DNA from: Endomychus coccineus
Taxonomy: Eukaryota > Arthropoda > Insecta > Coleoptera > Endomychidae
Length of the DNA: 64,000 bases
Assembly (NCBI GenBank): GCA_958510875.1
Contig: OY294070.1
Span: forward strand, 15,863,631 to 15,927,630
Reading direction: 5' to 3'
The notes beneath the pieces were generated by a model. The model was not told the DNA's origin and did not search any database. It saw nothing but the letters and a program-made list of their open reading frames with translations. The position numbers and the translations under genes are program-made. Of the stretch, positions 46,201 through 58,100 are shown piece after piece (position 1 is the stretch's first letter; every line of letters begins with the position of its first letter).

Positions 46201-49200
46201 TAAACATTATTTGATCCGTGTGAAGATGTAAATTTGTGCATGTTTGATTTACTTAATAAACTGGTTCATGATAAATTTTTATCATTCGTTTTTTCTAAAT
46301 AAATACTACCTATACTGCCGCGCAATTCGGTCACCATTAAATTTCGTTCCGTCCGTTTGGGGCCATCGAGCAATTCTGATATAGCGATATAACAGTTGGG
46401 GAATTTGGAGATTTCAATTTGCCGCCTAGATCGTATGATTGGAAATATCAAAGACAATAATACAGCTGCTATTATTCGCCATATTGAACCGAAATTATTT
46501 GAAAATGCACTATACTTTTTTGATTTTGATAAAAATATGGATTTCTTGCAAAAAAATAGTTTTTAAATAATTAAAAATGAATTGATTTCTGGAAAAAACC
46601 TCCTCATTGTAGGGAATTCCCTTAGACAACACTGCACGGTGTCTCTTGTACTAACCTTTCTTTTTCGATTTCCAATGACAGCTGGTCTGCGTCGGCGTTT
46701 ACCATCAGATCGTAAGAATTCAAGCTTAAATTAAGAAGTGTAGTTTGTGTCGAATCATTGTCTAACAGATTAATATCCGGTGTTAGCGGTGGACTTAATG
46801 GCGGTGCGTACAACGTGCTTATGGACTAGAAAAAATAAACAAAAATAAACTTGTGAAACAATCGACGCCGCAACTTATTGATGATTAAACATGATGATAA
46901 TACAAGAAAAAACGTATTAACAAACAGGAAATATTTCTCACTTATAATCGTCATCAATAAAAAAAACCTTCCTCTAGTAGAAATCAACTATGTATTTTAC
47001 CGAACGTCAAACAAAGAATGAATAGTAAAAGAAACAAAAAAATACAAGGGGGCACAAGAATATGATAACTAAAGAATGTGTTCGAAATGTTGACCAACAT
47101 CTTTCAGCTCGGTGGAGTAGTTCACGCGAAGTAACGCTTCTCAACACCTCAGCATCAAGGGCTCTACATTCATTCATATTTTGTTTTTTAGATCTTCCAA
47201 ATCAATAGGAGGAGTCTGGTACACATGATCTTTCAAATACCTCCAAAGGAAGAAATTTTTGAAATGATCCGCTTGTTGCCAAATTCGAAGCCAAGCGTGT
47301 GAAATACATAGCGCTTGGCATTCGTCTATCAGGGTATATCTCTCTGTATGCACGTTGGAACATCCCGACGATTATTTTCGCATTTTCCATAAATCAGTAT
47401 CATATCCAATTTCTCTTGATTAGTGAAGTTATCATCATTTTCACGGTTAATCATTCTTGAATGTTAGTTTCTCTGGCACGCACACAACTATTGAGAATTA
47501 TTAACTGTCAAAGTTACAAACAAATATATTTAAATGTTTCCATGGCACACTAAGGTTTTCATTTAAGAATTATTAATTCTTCCAGTTCTACTACAATTCT
47601 AATAATTTGAAATTTGACATTCTCTTCATCATCTTTAATGTAAAATTGTTCATGAATTATCAATTATTATTGAAGTCAAAATCAAGATTACACGCAATAT
47701 CGTAGCCTACTGCAATTCTTTCAATTTGAAATTTCAATTGTCGTTTTCTCCATCAAATCAAATGTAAAATACAAAGTGTGATACATCGTTGGAAAGATAA
47801 TTTTGAGTAGAAATCAAAAATTGCAAAAAATATACAGGGTGCTATTTGAAATAAAAAAGTCAGAGTCACTTCCGGTCAAACCGGAAGTGACTTTCAATTT
47901 TTGTTTTTCTCAGTTGAAGGTTCCTTAAACGAATTGGAGATCATGAAATTTTCAAATTTTTATGTTTCAAAATTGCTGAGATAATCCATTGGAACAGGTA
48001 TACTGGGACACCCGATATATTTTAAATGTTATGAAGAATAATGCAATCACTCAATATAGTTATGGACCTCAACATTTCATACAGACAGAAATAAAAAATA
48101 TATGATCTCCAAGCAATAAAATGATGAGCTGATTGGTACTATTTTGGGTATGTTGAGGGCAATATGTACATACATTCGTGCAGTATCTAAATCATTGCAA
48201 GACACTAATTCGAAACAAAAAGCGTTAGACAACATCGAAATAGAACATCAACTTACAGAGGATATAGGACTGGCACTGGCCGGTGAATTCATGGTGCTCC
48301 TACTGAGGAAGTCTAAAAGTTTTTCTTTGGCGTGTTTTTCGGCTTCCCGCGCCCTCAGCAGTTCGTCCTTCAGTTTATTCGCTTCATACGCCCTTCGTTC
48401 AGATTCTTCCACGAGTCGCGCTGTCAATAATTCTGCCTCTCTGGTCTTACGTTCTAACGATACCTTTAAGGAAAAAATTAACTCTAGTACTCCATGAATT
48501 TTACATGTCCGTCATTAAACCATTAGAGAAAAAACAATTGTTCCGATAACTCTCATTTTCATTCCCAATTGATAAAGTTAAAGCCAGTGAACCCCCAAAA
48601 GCGTTTTCCGGACCTGGTAACTTACTAAGCAGATAGTTTCGCTCTGACTAGTCTTATATAAGGGCATTTTGAATCTTATGATAAGAGTCTTCAAAAAGAA
48701 AAATTATCAATCAACATCTCAGAAAAAATGATCAATGGTTCGATTGGCGTATTTTCATCATCGACATACTACATATGGACTGCGCGTGGCAATGATAAGC
48801 GCGGGTAGTGCCGGCGTGAGAGAGGGGAAAACGAAGAGGACTAATACTGTCTTTATCTATCGCGTTTCTATTGGCCGCTGCGTTGCCATGGAAATGCAAC
48901 ATGACTGTAGCTAGTATGAAGCAATACACACGGCTCATTGACTGACAGTTACTTAGTGACCATAACATTGCATCTATTAATTGAACTAGAACGATATCTA
49001 TGGCCGTCCACCATCAGTGCATAGAAGACATAATAAACACTGAAGCAAACATTCAAAGTGTTCAGTGTCACCATTTTTTTTGCCGTAATCTCACAAACAA
49101 CACACATCACAACCATTTTGTCCGACAATCACGTAAAATCACCGCATGCTTTGCGTTAATAACGAAAAACCGGTTAATTGTACTCGCAAAAATCGCATGT

Positions 49201-52200
49201 GTCGGCTCGGGACGTAAACGTACTAGCTACAGTCATGTTGCATTTCCATGGCAACGCAGCGGCTAATAGAAACACGATAGATAAAGACAGTATTAGTCCT
49301 CTTCGTTTTCCCCTCTCTCACGCCGGCACTACCCGCGCTTATCATTGCCACATTATTGTAAAATATTGGAAAATTAACCTAAAAATTTGTTGAAAGTACA
49401 TTAACGATCGGAAATTTTCCGTAGAATACGATGCTGTAGTCAAGAGAAATCTATGTCGCCGTTGCATTAAAGTAAATGAATCATTTTGAGCATTTATTAT
49501 GAATTATTTTTTATCGTTATCAATAAAAAGGTATTCAAATTTTTTTTTACTTATTAAATAGCCTTTCAAAAGAAATTCCATATGATAACCCTGATTAGAA
49601 AAATCGAAATAGCTCGAACAGGAAGCAGCCTCTAAGTGAAATTTATCAAGAATACTTTTTTATAGAAAATAAATTAGAGTTTTCAAATTTGTATGCAATA
49701 ATAATTTCTGACCATTGGCGTAGAAGTTTAAGGGGTTTAAATGGGTACAAAACCCCATAACTACGCTACTGTATTTGTCACATTTTGTGACCAAAAAAAT
49801 TTCTATATCAAGTTCGAACTAAAAATTTTCATTTGTTCAGAAGTTAATGAAGAAAATGTTACAATTTTTCAAAACTTCAACGCCCTCCCTGTATCTCGGA
49901 AACGAAAGAAGATAGGACCATAGTTTATAAGAAGAATCTGATGGTGCAAAAGCACCAGCAAAAGCACCAAGGAGCTCTTGATATTCCTCGAGTTGCTCCA
50001 TTAGGCGATGTAAATCCTGCTCACGATTGGGGAACGAACCAAGTGCGTCAACAAGTTCAGTTCTGACAACATGAAAATTACGACAAGTTAAGACACTGTG
50101 GAAAGGATAGTCTTAAGACAAGACACTCACTTTCGTATTTCTGTAGGTTGATGCATAAAAGAAATAAGGTTACCGACATCATTCGAAAAATTTCAACACC
50201 CGTTAAAATAAAAACTGACAGGATTTGGCTTAAACTTTGGTAAGTCATTACCACGGTCGTATATACAGGTCTGGGGAATCGAGGCTGCTTCCTATGTGAG
50301 AAGTGAGTCCGCTAAGCGTCATCTGTTGCATAGGCGGCGCGTCAGTCGAGGAATGATCTCTGGCACGTATACGATCGTGTTCTCTGGCAACTGTCATTGT
50401 TGACTTGTAAACACAAAGAATACCGGCGTTTTTAGAAAAAAATTACGAAACCGTGCATTGTGCCGAAATGCAAAAAGGGGTACAAAACTGTAAAGCAAGA
50501 AACTTCTGTTTTTAAAGTGCCGAAAGATGCGGAAATGCGAAAAAAGTGGATGCTTGCGATTCCGGATAGAAATCGTTTCAACTAGGTCTTTTATGTGTGC
50601 GAGCATGTATAACGAAAAAGGGGAAGTTATTTCTAGAGTGAGTAATACATTTTGACAAGAGTAACAGTTCTATTCCTTTCTCAATTCAGAATAGTAAATA
50701 TTGCGTTACGAGAAAAATTATTTTACTTAATAATTTGATTGTTGCCATACTTCGATCCAAGCGCTAGCTGGTCGCTGAGCGAGGGACTACGAGTTTGACG
50801 ACATGTAAGACTCATGTCAAACATACGAGTTCCCAGACCTGTATGTACGACCGTGTTCATTACTAACCATTGGTAGGATTCATAAAAATAAATATGACCG
50901 AATATAAAAATATAAAAGGCAAAAGGTGGCTCACCGAAACCATAGATACTTATATGAGATAATTAATTAATTTTAGACTCTTTTTCATGATAAATAGTAG
51001 CATGGCCTTGAAATTTATTCAGCTGCATGCGCGAAAAACGTTCGCGCCTACGCTTCTAAATAAAAATCATATGACAAATAAGCCTAATCAAGCTGAAGTG
51101 AATGAATCAACTGAATGATGAATGATCTAGGTCATTTTAATAAAGGCAACTAATATAGCATAATTATTCAAAAGTACATAGATGGCTGGCAGACCAGAAT
51201 TAAATTACCTTTTCTTCGTCTTTCCGCATCGCCGTCAGTCTTAACATGGTAATCTCTTGTTCTGCTTCTACAGCTTTCTGGCTTAACAGAATGGCTTCTT
51301 CCACGGCTATTCGACTCTTTTCCGCTAATAAGTCAGCACTTTCTTCTGACCTCCTCTGGAAAATTAACCTTTTCATATAACATAATAAACATTCAATATC
51401 TCATTTCTTTCTTCAATTGCAATTTTTTTGAATGCCAAGTACTAAACTTGCCATTCAGAAAAAATCATAAATTATTCATAATTATTCAAAATCAATGGAA
51501 ATTGGAGCCCACCCTTACTAAGTGACTTTCAACTCTTCTGAAAAGTAAATTTTATTTCAAGAATTTATAAATCCTAATACTGATGGCAAAATCTACAAAG
51601 CCCTAATTATCCATTAGGGTGAAATGAAAAAATAAACCATTTTCCTACATTTTAAATAATATTCAACATTTATTAAGAATGTAAACTTACAAGAGCCTCA
51701 TTGGCCGATGAGATTTCTTTTTGGTATTGCAAAAGTCTTTGTTCTAGATTCGCCCTCTCCTTTTCTGCTTCTTCTCTTAATTTTTTCTCTCTGGCTAGCC
51801 GATTCCTTTGCACCTGCCGCCTTTGTTTTTCTTCTTTTGCTGCAGCCTTCATTTGCTGTAATTCCATCGAATCCGGTTTCCTTCGTCTCATGAACAAATC
51901 GTGGTTCCCCATGCAGAGATCCAAAATCTGTGAAAAGACTCGATCGGTATTCTATGAAACGTCATGCATTCGTTTTAACTTACCAATTTGTTCATTCTAA
52001 CTTTTTGGCTAAAAAATATAAAATTTGGAGAACTTTTGTCTACGGGTTTGATCATAAATTTCTTGTCGTCGAAACTAATATGTCTTATTTCTGCCCAAGT
52101 GAACGTCGTTTTTGGTTGCAATTTATTTTCTTTTTCGTAAATATTCAATCCTAGGGCAGTTACTCCTAACCAGAGTTCCGTTTCTTTTTTATTCTAAATA

Positions 52201-53189
52201 AAACAGATATAAGAGCTTTTACGAATACAATGTTCACAAAGTACTTACCAGAATAGGGAAATAATTGACACCATACATGTCCAGATCTTGGGCAATCTTC
52301 AAATATTCCATTTCTGCTTCATCTCGTGACATACCTCGATGATCTGCATACCATACTTTGATTTTATCTTCCCACATTGCAGATGTCATTTGATACTGAT
52401 CTATAACCCTTTGAGGTAGCAAATCTTCACTAGCCAACATACCAGGTTTGTAAGTGTCTTCATCAAAATCACCAAACTGTTTACAGATTATAGATTTAAG
52501 AACTATCATTATAACAAAATAAAAGCATCTCAAACATACCTTGGCTTGAACGGCATAACTAGCTAATAAAACCGAAGCTTCAGGTGGACAATAAACATCC
52601 ATTGACAGTATAGCTTGTTTCACTTGTAAGAAAAATAAATGCTGTGTAACTTCCTGTACTAACTCTTCAGCCACTTCTTCAGGATAAAATTTAGCAAGGA
52701 ACATGAATGACGTTGTACTTTGGTGGTCTTTTTGAATACTTTGATCTTGTACTGTGATGAAATGATAAATCATGAATTGTGAAACATCAGTTAAGCAATA
52801 AGCTTTCATATTAACACTTACCCTTTTTGTCCAATTTTAACCATGATATGAATCCTTTTGAATCTTCATACTGTAATCCAAAATACCAAGTCTCTCTCAA
52901 ACCTGTAGTTCTACAAACCAATTCAAAAAGGTCTCTTCCTGTAGCTCTCCACTAAAAAGCAAATTAATTTATATTGAAATCATTAATTTTAGGGATACAA
53001 AAAGTAGCTACTCGATAATTACGTGAAACTCGACTGAATCCATTCTTTGTCAAATGTTTAAGTTACAAGAAACTGGTAGAACTCACTCACTTCTAAATTG
53101 AATTCTAGTTCTGCGTCCAACGTACATACTTTCACAGGGAAACTTTTACCAGTTTTTTTTCTACGGAAATGTGGCATTTTGTGCAGCAT
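43287..53189 (-). CDS. Mer: Merlin (NF2 ERM-family tumour suppressor)
   Basis: Ten coding exons, all GT-AG and in phase: 53091-53189, 52822-52951, 52540-52751, 52249-52476, 51984-52193, 51691-51927, 51209-51355, 48257-48463, 46656-46825, 43287-43497. Two in-frame ATGs exist (53189 and 53177); the second gives 612 aa. The FERM domain fills about residues 10-310 (FHLQVK-type [51 protein letters not shown]). A charged helical region follows to about 490, then the C-terminal domain ending [23 protein letters not shown]. The protein acts at the cell cortex upstream of Hippo signalling; the C-terminal tail binds FERM intramolecularly. The blue-box motif reads YQMTSAM (171-177), not YQMTPEM. Large introns hold Tc3-like, LINE, MULE, THAP and MITE debris. 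Confidence 0.97.
43690..44125 (+). mobile_element. Tc3-like/HTH transposase N-terminal fragment
   Basis: The frame reads [20 protein letters not shown], then [20 protein letters not shown] and AYKVQLT. This is the HTH half of the insect family whose conserved line is S.R...QELGISR.T...[12 protein letters not shown]. It lacks the DDE domain and lies in the last Merlin intron. Confidence 0.6.
44260..45600 (+). mobile_element. LINE ORF2 fragment with RT, RNase H and zinc-knuckle tail
   Basis: Blocks in order: [16 protein letters not shown] (PQG changed to PKG), [60 protein letters not shown] (RNase H start) and [20 protein letters not shown]. Same group as 9590-12105 and 25740-26285. Frames are broken throughout. 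It lies in the last Merlin intron. Confidence 0.8.
45640..46185 (+). mobile_element. MULE-type transposase C-terminal fragment
   Basis: Readable blocks: [49 protein letters not shown] with [36 protein letters not shown] and [20 protein letters not shown]. The CRFHLGQ.WWRKIQ / NIWA / HP.IYVF series is what I remember from FLYWCH-associated MULE transposases of arthropods. Several indels and a stop make it dead. Confidence 0.6.
46190..46655. other. Intronic DNA 3' of the MULE fragment
   Basis: Unassigned; a minus-strand 63-codon frame at 46266-46457 may belong to the same element. Confidence 0.3.
46990..47460 (-). mobile_element. HTH transposon protein fragment (DUF4817-like)
   Basis: Minus strand carries [20 protein letters not shown] and, after a shift, [20 protein letters not shown]. 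These resemble the pattern E..DMILIYGEC..NAR.A...Y.ERYP.R..P...F.RL found at the N-terminus of many insect transposon proteins. Lies in a Merlin intron. Confidence 0.5.
47864..47892. repeat. 12-bp perfect hairpin
   Basis: AGTCACTTCCGG and CCGGAAGTGACT are separated by five bases, giving a strong GC-containing stem in an AT-rich Merlin intron, 15 bp after a TACAGGGTG motif common in insect repeats. Confidence 0.8.
48788..49351. mobile_element. MITE with about 130-bp terminal inverted repeats
   Basis: 48788-48918 (TGGCAATGATAAGCGCGGGT at the start, CCATGGAAATGCAACATGAC near the inner end) is the reverse complement of 49216-49351 with only two or three mismatches. The 300-bp core (48919-49215) has no recognised coding content. 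The target duplication is unclear. Lies between Merlin exons. Confidence 0.88.
49925..50125 (-). mobile_element. R1-like LINE tail fragment
   Basis: About 200 bp matches 3970-4140 (CACCAAGGAGCTC, GATATTCCTCGAG, TAAATCCTGCTCAC, AAGTTAAGAC) with roughly 15% differences. It is a second copy of the same LINE 3' coding end. Confidence 0.8.
50239..50876 (+). mobile_element. Inverted-repeat element carrying a THAP zinc-finger fragment
   Basis: Ends are about 38-bp imperfect inverted repeats (TATATACAGGTCTGGG and CCCAGACCTGTATGTA). Inside, from about 50445, the frame reads [20 protein letters not shown], then [20 protein letters not shown] and, after a [11 protein letters not shown]. This is the CxxxC...W...C.H pattern of a THAP domain, the DNA-binding module of P-element and THAP9-type transposases. 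No transposase core is present. Confidence 0.65.
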
Positions 53190-54489
53190 TCTCGTTTCTC
53201 AAATAAAAGAAAACATTTTGAAAATAAATAGAAGGTAATGAGTAATGTTGCAGCTGTCAATTACACCAACACTAAAAATTTGTTAACGACATGATTCAAT
53301 ATATAACTATTTACTTGTTACATTTGGCCCTCTAGTAGTTGGTAGTTGAATTTACGTTGGCATTGTTTGAGCTACCTGCTGCTAACCACAGAGCTGCAGT
53401 AGTTTTACCTTATACCATAGAACGAAATACTCATGGTCGCGAACTGCTTGGATTTCAAAACTAATTTGAAGCTTAGAAAGTGGCGGCTTAATCTAAGCAA
53501 ATAGTTATTTTTACTGTCCAGGATTTATGAGTGAGCAACAAAATACTTTATTTCCTACCAGCAGTCAAAACTTCCACATGAATAAATCGTAATAAATCAC
53601 AGAATATATAGCACAGTGGGGTCCCTCTGAAGCAAGGCAACCTTAAGGGGGAGGGGCTTTAGTTGGTACGAATCCCGCACATCCTGGGGCGTAGTCCCCC
53701 GAGGCGTCTATGCAAGATCACTTGGTAGAGAACTCCTGAATTTTATGAATTTCCTTTGAATTAGTCATTTCAATGTCTTGAGAACGTTAGGGTCTATTTG
53801 GTGTAGGTATTCTGAAAATCAAAGCATATTTTTCTTTACTATTATTCTCGATAAGCCGAAAATGCTATTCATATTGGTTTTAATTATTTCTGAACCAATC
53901 AAACAACTCTTTGAACACTACTCATACTGAACAGAATATTAATGAATGATTCTCTGGCATGTATTTGGTATTGATTGAGAAGGTAGCAGGCTTAATATAC
54001 AGGGTGAGTCAGTTTTTTGTAGACAAACTTCAACAGGAGATAGAACAGATCTTTTTAAGGAGAAAAGTTCCTATAAACATATGTCGTAGAAGGCTTCGTT
54101 TCCGAGATACAGGGTGTTGAAATTGAAAAAAAAATTTCGTTTTTGCGAATATCTCCGGAACCGTTTATCGTACAGGAAACAGCTTTTGTGAGCATTCTCT
54201 ACTCATAGTAAGCTATGTTCTGTGCGGTAAAAAATTTTTTTTTAGTCATAATTGGTGAAGGTTTGGAAGGGGTGGTGGGCGTTTTTCTCCCCAACTTCTA
54301 CGCCACTGAAAAAAGTACGGTTTTGAGACAACCATTTGAACCGCCAATGTTTTCTACACAAAAAAGGTACTAGTCATAAGCTCTAAAGTTGACAGTTTTC
54401 GAGAAAAATCAACTTTTATGTTGAAAAACATGGTCAATCCTTTGGTTTTGTTACTTGTTCTAAGGTTTGAATAAATTTTGTTTAATTAG
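53190..54489. other. Merlin upstream region
   Basis: A pyrimidine-rich TTTCTTTTATTTGAG just upstream of the ATGs could be an acceptor, in which case a 5' UTR exon lies farther right. At 53640-53740 a GC-rich piece (GTACGAATCCCGCACATCCT, GGGGCGTAGTCCCCCGAGGC) looks like an inserted repeat. At 54000-54430 ATACAGGGTG and CGAGATACAGGGTG mark a common insect interspersed repeat. No further gene is seen. Confidence 0.4.
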
Positions 54490-55030
54490 TAAGAATTAAT
54501 TAATTAGGTTCTTTGCACATCTGTAGAAGGCAAGCATCTCGGCTTGGAAGACTGTGTTGAGATCCCCCATTCGCACGGAGTACTCATCAATATATCTAGG
54601 ACCGCAAAAGCCTGCTCTTGTTTGTTCTAGACCCATCCGTATACCAAATTTTGCCGTGCGGTCATATTCCCACTTCTTCCTCGACGGGATGACGACCCTG
54701 AAGTGATGCTCCGCGAACCACAGGGCCTTGATTCTCTTCTGCGGTTCTAGTTACAGCCTGTCCCCTAAATAGACGGGATTGGTCTGCGCTCCATTTCTTT
54801 AGGAAGCCATTGCAGCCAAGCCTGTAGACCGCCATCATTGTTAGGGTGGGCATGCCCAGCAAGGACCTCAATGCTGCAGTCGGTGTAGTCGTCCTCGTGG
54901 ACGTGATGTCTCTGAGGAAGAGTACCTGTATTCTGTCCTGGCTGTACCCCAGCCACCTTACGAGAATTGCATGACTGGGTTTTGGGATAATAATAGCCGA
55001 GTATATCCACATCAGTTGCTTAGGCGCCAA
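54490..55030 (-). mobile_element. LINE fragment between the RT and RNase H domains
   Basis: Minus strand reads PKQLMWIYSAIIIPK, then a block containing TPTAALRSLLGMPTLTMMAV with YRLGC. This is the YPTI.RP.../TTPTAALE.LL linker that follows the RT thumb in RNase H-bearing LINEs. It sits between the BUD23 and Merlin genes. Confidence 0.65.
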
Positions 55031-55183
55031 AACTCACTTCATGCCAATTGCTCTTTACACTGCGAAAAGAATATCAGCGCATTTTGGCACCTAGTCTCCA
55101 GTTGCTTTTACCAGAGTAGTTTTTTATAGAAAATAAAAATCGGTTAAACAGTCATAAACTTTATTGGTTGCATATATTACAAC

Positions 55184-58100
55184 TTAAAATCGACCGCTTC
55201 GTTTCCGGCCTGTATATTTTGAATTTTCTCTAACTTCTTTACCTTGTCGTTTCCTTCGTTCCTTCTTTTCTAATATCCAATTTCTACTTTTCTTCAATGG
55301 TTTACCTCTAGCATTTTTAATCCTTTCTCGTTTTGAAATGTAGGAAACATCTATAAAGATACATGATAATTCATTCGTTAAACGAGCTAATAATAGCTCT
55401 TAAAATATATAAATACAAAGTAGGTGAGATCCATAGATCTATTATCCTAAGGAGACGAATGTTTACATTTTAGCACGATCAGACATTGCCAACATTTCGG
55501 ACCACTCAGACTGTTGTATATTACAAGTATGGCCGTATGGAATGTGCTGTTGCCGGATTGGTTGTTCTTTGTGCCGGATTGAGATTTGTAATTATTATAA
55601 AAACGTCCATAGCATTATTTATTGGTTATATTAGAAGTAATACTGTTGAAATGTCGTTTTTTCTGAAAAATATTCCATAATTTATGGTAACCTGGAATAT
55701 ACAATCGAATTATAGAATACGTAAATTTTTAAATATAGAACTATTCCATTCCATTGCATCATTTGTTCAGAAGGCGACAACGCCGCGCACCTTTTATGAA
55801 TGGGGACTTTTTTCTGTACTACGCAATTTGACAGCTTCCGTATTTCTCGTAGCTATTTCGAAGCGGTGTTGCCTTACAAGTGGTACCAAGTTTTCAATCA
55901 TAGTTACAACGTCGCCAATAAGGAGTAATTATGACTCGACGACAAAGAGGTCCGTTGGTTTTCTTTGTCATACTTCATATAATCATTGCTACAAGTCAAA
56001 TGGATTTTTATGAATGAGATGTTTCGTCTCCATAGGATAAAATGTCTATGGTGAGATCAGATGAAAGCAAATTTCAGTATAAAATGGAAATAATAATAAC
56101 AATCAAGTAAAGATCAATACTATTTGTGGTGCAGTAATTTTATTTAAAAAGGTCCAAATTTTTTGATTTTACTAATGTTTGCTCAAAGCATTCCAAAATT
56201 TGCGCAGTCTAGTGTTTCTTAAGGGGCAAGCAACATTTCACACTGTTTCAAAAGTTTCAACATTGAACTTGTTATCATGGCTATCTTCTATTTTGGTTGT
56301 GTAGTAATTTACGTTGTATGACATGAAATAAACTAATCCGAAATAATTGTATTACTTTTTATGATTTATGTATTTATCCATTTAGATTAATGCCAAATTT
56401 AGTGGCGCTCCAATAATGTTTCTCCACAAAAAACCACCCTGGTCCTTTTTTCTCCAGAATACAGTAAAAGTCGTAATTCGAAATATCGGTGATGGGAGTT
56501 GAAAACATTGTCTCCTATTTTTACTGCTCTCACTATACGTAGTTAATAGCATACGGGAAATATTGTCATCGGGTCAACATTTTTTTCACGGATTTTCGCG
56601 GATATATTCCCATTTTGAACATTTCTGAATCGTTTCAGACTATTTTGACATGATGTCTGTGTGTGAATTATAGAATTTTGTTTAACCATAATGACACCCG
56701 TGTTTTTGTGGTTAGAAATATGCATATATTATAAACTGCAAAACTTTTCGAAATTCTCATTTCAAGATTCAAGTAACGTCATCGATTGTGAAGTCGGTCC
56801 ATTTTATGCGTTTACTCTGTGACAAATTGTGTTACAGTGCGAATAAATCGGAAGTCAACCTGACAGCAGGTGTCAGTATAAAACTATAAAATATAGAGTA
56901 GTAAAATACATTATGTAGACTATTTGAATAAAATTCAATGTAACATAGATTATTTTTTGACGGTTCTTAAAACCAATGAAATGCTTCTTTATTTGTCGCA
57001 AGGGTAAATTTCAACCAATTATGTCATTATTATAGTGGGAATAAATCTCTTGTGATTATTCTCGGGAGTAATCACTGTAGCTTTTGTTTGCTTAGCAAGT
57101 GTCAGATAGTTGTCAAAATAATTACCTAAATGTGTCAACGCGTTATATGAAATGAGTGCAAATCATCGGTATAGTACCTTTTCTGATGCAGAAATAACAA
57201 AAAATATTTCTATTTCGAAAAACACTAGTAAGTAATCAGTCGATATGGAGACAATTTAATACCTTCACCATAGAAAGAAATTATATTCTGGATCAATCTA
57301 CTACAACAGCTACTCTGGCATTGATTTTAAAAGATTGGACTTATAACATGAAGAGAAAGAACGGAAATGATTATAAAGAAGCAGTAATAAAGACAATATG
57401 GAATAAAACGGCAAAATTAGTTCAAGAACTTTAATAAGTATAATAGGTTCTATGATCCTTTCCATGATATAGAATTCAAAAATGCTCGAAATGCAAGATG
57501 CAAAAAGAAAAATTTTACAAAAACATCCTAAAAAGCACAAACAAAGCTCTGTGGCACTTTCTAATACAGAACTGTGAAAATTTTTAATTATTGGGACGAA
57601 GATACGCCTTGTGGATTGCAAAGAAAGTTTTTTCACGTTGCATCGTATGAACTAGCTTGGAGGGGAGAAGCTACGAAATGTTTAGTTCATTATTTTAAAA
57701 AAGAAACCGACATAACGAGATTAAGTACTGGCCGCATTGAATGTAATCCCATCTTTACAAAAACTGCACGGGGTGGAGCACAAAGGTGCGCTAGTAAATG
57801 GTTGACTTCAAACATAAATAACCCAGATATTTGCCCTGTTCGTCTTTTTGAAAAACTAATGGGTAAACGTGAAGAAAATATTAAAACCGAACGCTTGTTT
57901 CTTACTTCAAACCCGGCTTGGCAAACTCATGGTTCTTGGTATAAAAACGTTCCTGTGGGAATAAATTCCATTTCAAAATGGATGAAAGAATCCGCAGAAA
58001 AAAGTAGGTCTACACACAGTTACTAAAAAAATACCTAACCATTCTGCCAGATCAAGTGCAGTAAGTAACCTTTCAAAAGCTGGTGTAGTAGAACAAGAAC

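Noticed and set aside
47864..47892. 12-bp hairpin considered as a transcription terminator or regulatory RNA
   Set aside because: It lies in a Merlin intron within repeat-like DNA and has no U-run or conserved context.
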